Assembly (NCBI GenBank): GCA_018398765.1 | Contig: JAHBMJ010004523.1 | Span: 39,823-94,060, forward strand | Length of the DNA: 54,238 bases | From: Chromera velia | Taxonomy: Eukaryota > Sar > Chromeraceae | Direction: 5' to 3' | Shown: piece by piece, positions 13,094 through 22,500 of the stretch | Layout: every line of letters starts with the position of its first letter | How positions within the stretch are numbered: position 1 is the stretch's first letter | Program-made: the position numbers and the translations under genes | The notes under the pieces: model-generated | Databases searched by the model: none | What the model saw: the letters and a program-made list of their open reading frames with translations, nothing else | Told to the model about the DNA's origin: nothing

Positions 13094-14434
13094 TCAGTCA
13101 TGCATTCCATCAGACTCTTCCCCTCCCTCCCCCCCCTCCTCCTCCTCCTCCTCCTCGTCTGCTTCATATGTAAAGTCATCCTCACTGCCACTCGAAATTT
13201 CTTCTGCTGCTGACATATCGTCGTCTGCAATCACATCCATCCGTGTCTTGTTTCCTTCCAGACGCACGCTGATGCTCCGATCATCGATAGCAAGGAATAC
13301 GCCTAGCAGGTTGCGGACTGCGATTTGTATCCCTGTGTCCCTTTGTGTGTTAGGAAGAGGCTTCGCTCCATGACTTGCAGCGCCAGTGGGAGCAAAGGCA
13401 TCAGCCACCATGCGGTTGAATGCCTCGTATGCCTGCATGCTGAAGTACTTTGCGACAGAGCGGTAGTGGTAGAGAAAGTAATAGAAGGTCTCGAGGAGAT
13501 AGAGGGTTGCGGGGTACTGCTGGCCTGGGTATGTTTCAAGCCAGACTCTTTTGAAATCTTTGACTGTTTTGGGGTATTTAGCAATATTTTTATCAGAGGG
13601 GGTGGTCTGTCGAAGAATGTGCAGACAGAAGAAGAATGCAGAAAGGCCTTTTTTGATCCTGTCGTTGTCTCCGTACCCGGCAAGGGCCATCATGTTCTTG
13701 TGTTCTTTTGATAGAACGACGCAGTCTCTGCCTTGCAGAGAGAAATCTGGCCATACCCACTCCCCTTTCTCTACATCTTGGATGGGCACCATGGTTGTTC
13801 GGTTGCGTATGATTTTTCGACCAAAGTCATCCTAAAGAACGTGTAGACTTTTGTGTCCACACTTTTCTGCAATCAACTCTGTGAGCATACAGTTGCACGG
13901 ATGTCTACAGAGATCTTGAACATCTGCGTCTTTGTCTTTCTTGTCTGCTGCTGCTGCTGCTGCTGCTGCTGCGTTCTTCTTTGTTGCCTTCTCCTCTGTC
14001 GCCTTGTCTGCATCATCCCACTCCTCTTCCCCCTCCCACCCCTCTTCCTCCTCTACCAGGGAGTCTGTCTTCTCCTTCCTTTGTTCCTCTTCCTTCTCTT
14101 CTCCTGCTTTTTCCTCTTCACACTCTTCGCACTTGCATACTAAGTCTTTGGCCACAGAGTAGTTCGAAGCCCACGCACCACCGCTTCGGTCCCCCTCATT
14201 GTAAAGTGCAGGTAGCCAAGGCAGACTCGCATGCCAAAACAGGCAGGCCAAAGAGACTCTCACAGAGAGCCTTGCTTCTTTTTGGCACAGGTCGTTATGT
14301 GAGACCCAAGCTTCTTCTATCCCTGCTTTGTGTTCTTGCAGTTGCAAGGGCGCTCGACCAGCTCTGCGTGCTTCTCTGGCGTTGTGGGACTTACTGGTAT
14401 GCTTTTTGGCAACCTTCTGGAGCACTCTGCTCAT
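13094..14434 (-). pseudogene. Minus-strand transposon reading frame with one in-frame TAG
   Basis: One frame is open from 14434 to 13094 apart from a single TAG at 13834-13832. The upstream part is basic, then has a Cys cluster (VCKCEECEEE), a Glu/Lys linker, a poly-Ala stretch from CTG repeats, and CRHPCNCMLTELIAEKCGHK. After the stop it continues DDFGRKIIRNRTTMVPIQDV, SKEHKNMMAL, then a hydrophobic, aromatic segment (YLLETFYYFLYHYRSVAKYF, MQAYEAFN) and an acidic tail. The MQAYEAFN region recalls the serine-glutamine-x-x-glutamate-alanine motifs seen in proteins of several eukaryotic DNA transposons, but this is only an impression. TAG is one C-to-T step from CAG. I could not find a splice pair that removes the stop in phase. 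Confidence 0.5.
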
Positions 14435-14529
14435 TGGCTTGAAGAAGCCCTTCTTTCACAGTTTTTTTTGCAGAGCGGTCAAAGGTGCAAACACCTGCAA
14501 AAATATTTTAAAATATTTTTACACATTAT

Positions 14530-14656
14530 TGGTGAGACAAAAAGTTTTTTCTTTGTGCATGGGACAAAAACCAGTATTTTTTTTTAATGGGATAAAAAAA
14601 AATTTTTTTTGATGGGTGGGACAAAAACATATTAAAATTTGATGGGACAAAAAAAC
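14530..14656. repeat. Short interspersed GGGACAAAAA repeats
   Basis: Five near copies of G(A/G)GA(C/T)AAAAA occur at about 14533, 14561, 14589, 14618 and 14644, separated by T-rich tracts, in the gap between two minus-strand coding segments of the candidate transposon. Confidence 0.7.
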
Positions 14657-14738
14657 TAAATGAATGAAATGCTTGAAAAATTAAGTACTCACGAACCTTT
14701 TTCATGGAAGGAATGGAAGTATCCTTCATAAAGTTTTT

Positions 14739-15308
14739 CTATCGCTGCAACTTCCTCCGAGAAAGACCCTCTGTAATGACAAAATAGGTCCATTCATCTC
14801 TTGTTTTTGGCTGTGCTTTAAATTCAAAGAAGCGGCCCCATAACCGTTTTGACCCCAGCTTATTTATTTTTCTCTCCCTTCCTGCTTTGTATCTCTCATA
14901 AGAGGTTATATTCTTTCTGGAGGCTCTCTCGCAGTCCACCACATTGACTTGCACCGCTTCTGTCCCTGCTGCATACACTGCCTTAGTGACCACATCCGGC
15001 TTAATCGCACTGCAGGACGTGACTAAGGACGTCGCTGCTGCGGTCAGGGCGTTGGCTCTTTCCTCCAGTCCCAGACTTGCTAAGCCTAGCATAGAATCCC
15101 ACATTCCGATTGTGGCCCGATGCATAGCTCTAATCAGCTGGGCTCTTGTGTAGGTATGTCGGCGGGCAAACAGATCAACCTCCGCTTTCTCCCTCTTTCT
15201 GGATCCCAGCCGTCTCCAGTCATTCATAAAACGTACGGTCTTCTCTCTGGATCGGTGGGAGGGCTTAGTTGCTAGCTTAGTTGCGGAGGGCTCAAAGACG
15301 TCATGCAT
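14739..15308 (-). CDS. Upstream exon or separate gene on the transposon minus strand, unknown
   Basis: Open frame of 189 residues, basic, helix-rich in appearance (WRRLGSRKREKAEVDLFARR, YTRAQLIRAMHRATIGMWD, ITSYERYKAGRERK, ending EGLSRRKLQR). It lies upstream of the 14434-13094 frame on the same strand, separated by AT-rich sequence with short GGGACAAAAA repeats that would form an intron. It may be an internal exon of the same gene. No family recognised. Confidence 0.45.
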   Translation of the reverse strand: MHDVFEPSATKLATKPSHRSREKTVRFMNDWRRLGSRKREKAEVDLFARRHTYTRAQLIRAMHRATIGMWDSMLGLASLGLEERANALTAAATSLVTSCSAIKPDVVTKAVYAAGTEAVQVNVVDCERASRKNITSYERYKAGRERKINKLGSKRLWGRFFEFKAQPKTRDEWTYFVITEGLSRRKLQR

Positions 15309-15719
15309 CTGACCCTCTTCTGCTGCTCTCTAACAGTGTTCTGCTGTAATCCACTCAAGCAACAGATACCGGAAATCCTGCCGCAACCCTACGTACTCGA
15401 AGTGCCTCCCCTGTGGTGACCTCATCGCAGAGCCCCCTGGACTCCATGCCTTCAAGTAGGGGGAGTGCACGAGACGCATAGAGCCTGCATAAAGAGACAG
15501 ACAGAGAGACAGAGTCTCAAAGAGAGAGAGGTATGCAGGCTATAAGGGTTCAATTCCAAAACGTAGTGTCCACACAGTGCCATGTACACACACACATACA
15601 CACATCCACACACTCAGATCCACACATATACACACATGCACATACACACAGTATCATACAGATGTGCAGAAATAAAGAAAAAAAGAGGGGAAAGATGGAA
15701 GGGGGGAGAGAAGGAGGGA

Positions 15720-16690
15720 AGGAGGGAAGCTTAGCCTAGGGTGTATTTTTAGGGGATGCCTCCCCGAATGCTTTATTACGTTTTTGATTGACAGACCTGT
15801 TACGTGTGGACTGGGGCCATGAGGATGATCCATAGTCGGGGCATTGGCTGCTGCCGCTGCTGCTGCACTCAAAGACTGATACAGTGCTGCAGCCAGGCCC
15901 AATTCCAAAAAGGCAGGCGGAGAGCCATCTCCCCCTGGAGAGTCACCTGCCATCGGAGAGTCACCAGCACTCTCAAGAGGAGAATGGTCTCCCTCAGGTT
16001 GTGCAAAGGCCTCCACCACTCTCCTCTTGGTCCGGATCCTCTTCTCTGGGGATGTGCACACATCTGTGTGTGCACTTCTCAATGTGCTCAAGCACTGTTT
16101 GCACACCTTTAGTGTCACTTCCTCCAAATCCGCCCTAGTCGGAAACCTATGCCTGCAGCGGTCACAGGCGAACCCAGTAGTACCCAGAAGCCTCCCAATA
16201 CGGCCACCACGAGCTCCACGACTGGACGCAGCTCCACCACTGCCACTACCACGAGCTCCATGACTAGCTGCAGCTCCACCACTGCCATAGGAAGAAGGAG
16301 GAGCGGATGAAGCGCGAGAGCCTGCAGAGACGGCAAAGATATATACGCGTTTATCTGTATACAGATGAGGTAATACTGCTACTGCCAGGCTGTAGGAAGT
16401 AAGATAAAAGGAAAAGATAAAGACCAACTTCCAGGCTAAATGCTTCCGTCGTCTACTTCGTAGTAGTCAGCTCTGCTGAGCATCTCCAAAGCGCCACGAG
16501 TAGCCCCCGGTCTCCTAAACCTTCGAGGTGCAGCAGCAAGAGCCGAGTTAGACACCTGCCTCGACGTCACAGCAGTATCAAAGGGGTAAGGAGCGGCCCA
16601 TGCACCCCTCCCACGAGAACTGCGGGAATGCAGCGCTCCCGTCTGAGGCTCTGGGGGAGGATCGGGCACAGCAAAGCTATCAGGTGGCAC
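15720..16690 (-). CDS. 5' exons of the transposon minus-strand gene, Cys-Cys zinc-binding-like motif
   Basis: Two coding-like segments. At 16690-16436 there is an 84-residue frame (MPPDSFAVPDPPPEPQ, ending in SRADYYEVDD). At about 16320-15720 a Gly/Ser/Ala-rich frame follows a CTCTGCAG acceptor and contains FACDRCRHRF then LKVCKQCL, a Cys-x2-Cys pair twice, as in small zinc-binding domains. The exact splice between them is not settled because the obvious donor and acceptor differ in phase. Nothing shows whether these join the 15308-14739 frame. Confidence 0.4.
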
Positions 16691-16920
16691 CGGTGCAGAC
16701 TGTTGTTGCTAGTCTGCCATATCAATCTGCCTATAAACTTGAATCAGAACTTCAAAGCGGTGGTTCTCTACAGTCACACACTCTTTTTAAACGGTTTGAA
16801 CGACGTTTCTACGTCAGTACAACCCAAGGAGGAAGTTCTGAGTGGCTGTTGCTTTGGTAGCCGACTAGTCGGCTTGCTTCAATTTCAGTGCAATAAGTCC
16901 CTCAAAGCGGCGCGGCGGGG

Positions 16921-16960
16921 GCCCAATTCATGCCGGGGCCCCTGCCCGCATGCGATATAT
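16921..16960 (-). repeat. Right 40-bp inverted repeat
   Basis: The inverted copy of 11467-11506, differing at three positions, all transitions. The sequences outside the two copies do not match. Confidence 0.8.
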
Positions 16961-17146
16961 ATGCATGCAGCACGATTCGGTCCGATAAATTCAAAGGGAC
17001 TGGGGCCTGCATATTGCATGCAGGAGCATCTGAGCTGCCCTCAGACCAGAGCTATACACGTTGGCAGTATATATAAATGAACTTATTCATGTAATTGGCA
17101 TGCAGTTGTGCATGCATCTGTATATATATGCGTTAATATTTTGTAT

Positions 17147-17148
<2 letters not shown>

Positions 17149-17179
<31 letters not shown>
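17149..17179. repeat. (AT)n microsatellite
   Basis: About 15 AT units in the stretch between the candidate transposon and the carboxypeptidase gene. No gene is seen at 16961-17720. Confidence 0.9.
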
Positions 17180-17180
<1 letters not shown>

Positions 17181-17722
17181 CGTTATATAACTGATTCATT
17201 GCGACAGTTGTAAACGCTTTCAGCTTTAAAAAGCCTCTCCCTTTCCTTTTCATTGGGCCACTCTTAAGGCAGCGTACATATTTTTCCTCTGTACATGGTG
17301 AGCCGTCGAACCGGGCTCTAAAAGTGAAGTAGCTTACCAGTCTCGGAAGACTGCATGAATTGTGGAGACGCCTTTGCCAGCCTGCATGCTCAACCGTCTG
17401 GAATAATTCTGCAGAGATAGAGTCGTTGATCCCTGTTTGATTCTTGGGCACTTGATTAATCACCACCTGACTTGTTTTCATCAACAAAGAGAAAGTTACA
17501 CACTGTCACAATGCCACTGCGAGGGTCATCAGTCAACAAAGGCACCAAGGCCAAACGTCCCACCAGAAAGGAGGACGAAAGGGGCGTCCATGCGCCGAGT
17601 TTCGGTGTGCCAAATTTTATGGTCAGCCTATTGGTGTCCTTCATGCCCCGAACAACCTCTACCCGCAATGCATTTGTTGCTTCTTTCTGAGAAGACCCTG
17701 CGACAGTCCATTCTGCTAACCG

Positions 17723-19172
17723 ATGCAATGCCTCTCCGACCAACTGCAGATGAACCAGTCGGGCACAAGCCATTCAGGTGGCCAAGCGCACCCTCATGCA
17801 GACAAGCTCTCCCCTCCCATCCACATAGGGGCTGACTTTGAGAGTGGAAATGTCGGGGAGGTGGATAGAGTTGGGGACAGCGAGTACGACATCTACCTGA
17901 CGCACGACACGAACAACCCGTCAGTTGCTCTGCCTACCGCCTTTTTGCAGGGGCTGCAAGGCCCTTTTGTGTTTCAAATCTCTCATCAATCTGAAGATCT
18001 CCGACGCCAGGATGGCCTTCCGGTAAATCAATCAAGTATCCTGGTCTTGTGTGCGCATTGAAGCATGCATGTATTCACGTGTGCTCCCTGCATGCAGCAT
18101 GTATCGACTGTGGTTCTACTTTTCGGTGGTCAGTCTAAACTCACAGTGCTTCACACTTGCGTAGGAACGTCGCCGCTCTTTCTTCTTTTTTCTATGTCTG
18201 AAATCCCGCTGCAGCCTCTCAAAGATCTGCAAACCTTTTTTTTCGATGCCGCTTCAACTCCGACCCAGCAAGAGGATTTTTTTTCACATGCTCCGGTTCC
18301 GTCCTCTTCGTCCCTCTGTAGTGTATACCTACCCTGGTATGCCGTCCGGCCGAAAATGATTTTGTGTGCAGGAGGTCAAACAAAAACGACAACGAGTGCT
18401 GTTCACCATCTGCAACTTCTCGAAGACAAAGTCGCTCTACAAAGAGGGGATGACGCCGATCGTCTCCTCCAAGCTTCGACCCATATGGTTGGCCTTCAGA
18501 AATGAACACACAAACACACGACAGGACTGCATATCGGAGAAGTTAATTGTATTTGTTCACGTGATGATTTGAGAACAATGCCGTGTGGTCCCCTCTTTGC
18601 CAGTGATCAACTTTGTGAGAACAGCTTTTTGTTGCTTTCGCCTTCTAATTTTCCCAGCCTGGTGCCCTCATACTTCCAGCCACTCTACCTCTTATGCTTC
18701 CATCATCCTCTATCATCTCCACCAAACTCCTCCTTCACATTTCCGTCTGTTCCCATCTGCTTCCTCTGTCAGAATGCCATAAGTTCGTCTTCGGCCACAC
18801 GCTCTTTCAGCCAGGTCCTCCTCTATCAATGCTCTTTGCAACCCGTGGATGGATCCTTCTCTGTTCTCCACTCTTTTCGTGTTCCCTTCCTCCACTGCTT
18901 CCTTCCTTTCTTCCTGCAGGCAACGTCTGCCCCAGAGGTGCGTGTTCTACTACAGATCTCCTCGGTTCAACGACCACTTCGTCCTCTCCTGGCTCTTCAC
19001 CTTCGACCGAACAGACGGTTGGTTGGTTTGGTCTTTCGATCCTTTTCTCTTTTCTGGGGAACACCAAGCACACCGCTGGTTCAAGAACAAAATCCAACGA
19101 TGAGTGTGTTTCACTGTTCGGGGACCTTCAGGCACTCGGTGTTCTATCCGATGAGAGGCTAGCGTCTATCTG

Positions 19173-19239
<67 letters not shown>

Positions 19240-19513
19240 AGGAGAGAGAGATTTATAACAATTCAGTGGGACAAGTCAATATCCTCCGTATCACCCATCA
19301 CGCTTATCTATCTATCTGTTGCTTAATTGTTGCAGACACGTTCTACTTCGCCTACGCGTTTCCCTACACCTACACAGATCTCCAGAGATATCTGTACTGT
19401 GTTGACAGACTGGCGCTGCCGTATCTGAAGGTCTGCCAGGCACTAACTTCGCTCATTTCACCTTACCTTTTTTTGTTCTTTTCTCGAAACCATCTTACAA
19501 GCTGAGTTTCAAG

Positions 19514-19545
<32 letters not shown>

Positions 19546-22500
19546 CCAGGAAGACCCTCCCTCTTCGTCACATGGAGAGTCAGTCCAGTGTGGGAAGGAG
19601 AATTTTACTATCCAGGGCTCTCGATAGACAGACAGAGGCCCTGAATCCGTCAATCAACAGAGAGACGTACTTTTTTCAGACCCCGGCTCGTTCTTCTCTC
19701 TTTCCATATTTTCGTGCGTTTCCTTCCCGTCTCGAGCGCTGGGTCATTGTGTTTGTGCACTTTTCATCTCTGTTTTCTCGTTCGTATTGCACCCTTCTCC
19801 ATGCCCATGTGTCTGCCTGCCTCTGCAGAGAGAGCTTTTGGCTCGGACGATGGAGGGCCGACGCCTTGAGTGTCTGACCGTCTCCTCAGAAGAGAATCTA
19901 GAGTTGGACGCGGAGGTTTTGGGGAAGCTGGCAGAGGGGGTGCAGGACACACTCTCTCAGCAAAAACAGAGGGGGGGAGGGGACCCTACCCAAGGCCAAG
20001 GGACGTCCATGGGAGTCAGAGCCACCAGGGCAGTGGCTGCACTCAGAAAACTCGCAGGGGGGGGGAGATCACGCCCAGCCGTGCATGATACGTTCACTGC
20101 TGTGCTTGGCAGGCGGCAAAGTGCGCAATCGCAGCAGCGGCAATTGACGCATGCAAACGCACAAGCAAGTGGGAGTGGGGGGCAGGTGTTACTGAGTGGT
20201 GATGGGGTAGAGGAGAAGAGAGAGGACGATCGGGAAAGGGAAAGGGAATCTGAGTCCTCCTCGGGTGCCGGTTCCCACTCTGAAGGCGAAGCATCTCCCC
20301 CTGCTTCTGTCCGTTCCCTCACCTGGAGCACAAATGGGGACACGGCCCCGAGTGGACCTGGGGGGGGGGTTGTCGAGGGGGGCAGGCAGTCTGATGAGGG
20401 AGGGCTCATTCCCCTCAACGTGCCCCCTGGTCCGGAGGGAATCCCTGGTCAGCTAGCAGGAGCTGCTTCCCTCCCCCTGGGGGCTTCAGCGCCTGTGAAC
20501 AACCAGCAGAATCAGCCAGCAACAGGCCAGCAACAGAAGCCTCCGTATGCGCGTCCTTGGAGGTCCTCCAGGCCTCGACAGAAGATGTCGGCAACGGGAG
20601 GAAGGAGAGCAGGAGGGCAAAATGGAGGCACCGGAAAGCCCACACAGCGATCCCGAGATCGTTCCGGCGGTCCTTCCGCTCCCTCTGCCGCTTCTGCCAC
20701 AGAGCCAGAGTCAGGCACGGGGACAGTTGAGGGTGAGGCAGAGGTGCATGGTGTGGGTGTGGAGTCATCTAGAGAGAGGGCGAAAGAACGAAACGGGGGG
20801 GGAGCAGGGGAGAAGGGCAGTAAGGGAACAAAAGGGGCTTCAAAAGAGAAACCCAACACGAATACCAATGGAAGCAACACCTCTGCATCCGGTGGGGGTT
20901 CGAGCACAGCACAGAGCGGATCTCAAATTGTGCGGCGCTCCAGTCAAGGTGGGGCTTCTGGATCTGGATCTGGTCCCCTCACCTCCGTTCCTTCCAGTTC
21001 TCCTGCCGCCTCAATCCGCCCTGCCTCACGAAATGGGCGTCAGAAGAATGGTGGTGGGAGCAAAAGTTCCGGAGGGGAGAAGTCGAGGGATAGGGATAGT
21101 GAGAAGGAAAGGGAGGGGGNNNNNNNNNNNNNNNNNNNNNNNNNNNNNNNNNNNNNNNNNNNNNNNNNNNNNGGGGGGGGGGGGGGGGGAGTCAAAAGGA
21201 TTGGAAGGCTCTTCGGGGGGGAACGGCGGGTCTTCTTCCGCCAGTGCTTCAAAGCTTCCGACTCAACAACAGCAACAAACGACTGTGCAGGTCCGACGCC
21301 AGTCACTTTTTATTGGCGGACGCATGCGCGGACTCGCAGGAGGGTCCACGGCCGACCTCAGTTTGTCGGCTTCCTGCACTTCTTTGGCTGCCGCATTCCT
21401 CGCTCAGACTGTGGCAAAGCGACAACAGCACACACTGCAACAAAACCAGACGGGGGCAGCATCGAAGGAAACGGCTGAGAGGGAGAAGGAGGGACAACAG
21501 GGGTCTGGGGGTCTGTCTTCAGATCCGTTGCAATTGCTTCGAAGTGCAAGAACACTCACGACTCCGAAAAGACACGTCGTCGTCGTGACTGCTCGGGTGG
21601 GTCCGTGCGTAAGTCAGTGAGTGTGTGTGTAAAGTGAGTGAGTGAGTTGGTGAATGATCGATCGACTACAGAAAGTACTTCACATTTCAATGCCCCCCCC
21701 TTAATTCACGGTCTTTAAACTACTAAGGGGGAAAGCGCTTTCCTTCCCTCGCTCTACAGAGTATTTTGACCGACTGGGGTTACCCTTAGATCAGAGACGA
21801 GCTTCCCCGTATGGTCGCTTTCAACTCAATCGAAAATTTTGATGTACATTCATTCGAATGGATTGTCTTTTAAGACCTCTTTCATGCAATGACGAATTTT
21901 CTTCTTGCAGGTCCATCCGGGAGAGACACCTGCGTCGTACGTCTGTCAGGGTCAGCAGTCCATTTGATGATAAGTAAGGGGGAAACTTTTCATGAACGCT
22001 TGTTGAATGAATTGATTGGAGACTCTGCACTATGCTGTTTTCCTTTTTGTTTTTTCTCTCTTTCTTTCGGCTCTGACTCGGAAAGGGGATCCCAACATTA
22101 ATCCATCCTGCGTCCTATTCCTCCTGCATGGCTTCTCGCACCTGTTCGGTGTCTTTTCTTGTGTAGGTGCGAACACATACTGCGATTTTCTCGTTCGTGA
22201 AGAAGCTTGGCGTTTACATTGCTCTTCTATTTGCCTGCAGGTTTCGTGGACTTTTTCTTGGCAGACTCCCCTTTGAGCAGAGAGCTGCGGAAGAAGCTGA
22301 TTGTCAAGGTGGTCCCAATGCTCAACCCTGATGGGGTGGGTGGGTCAGTGCATGGGTCTGCATGGGCCTCAGATGTACTTTTCTCCTTTTGTGACCCTGG
22401 TCGTTGGCGCGTTGCGTGTGCTGATGGCTTCTCTCTCTTGGAAAAAAGGGGGGAAAAAAGACTGGAAATAAATCTCTTCAAAAAAGCCGGTAAAAGGCAG

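Larger units (their letters stand above)
11467..16960. mobile_element. Candidate DNA transposon with terminal inverted repeats and convergent genes
   Basis: The ends at 11467-11506 and 16921-16960 are inverted copies of one another: 37 of 40 bases match by eye and all three differences are transitions. Between them lie a broken plus-strand frame (11679-12367), a small intact-looking plus-strand gene (12413-13080) and minus-strand reading frames (16690 down to 13094). The two directions meet tail to tail with 13 bases between stop codons, which suits a single compact element. No clear target-site duplication was found, and no DDE triad could be named, so the class is unknown. An alternative is that the 40-mers are two copies of a short dispersed repeat. 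Confidence 0.5.

Noticed and set aside
11679-14434. Alternative genetic code with stop codons read as glutamine or arginine
   Set aside because: The intact genes here end in the same codons: carboxypeptidase and transporter in TAG, the 46-kb gene in TAA, eIF5 in TGA. The in-frame stops are confined to mobile DNA, so decay is simpler.
17921-17950. Short intron in carboxypeptidase exon 1 (GTCAGT to TTTTTGCAG)
   Set aside because: Removing it breaks the phase with the next exon, whereas reading through keeps the frame to the GTAAAT donor at 18023 and gives a plausible hydrophobic strand.
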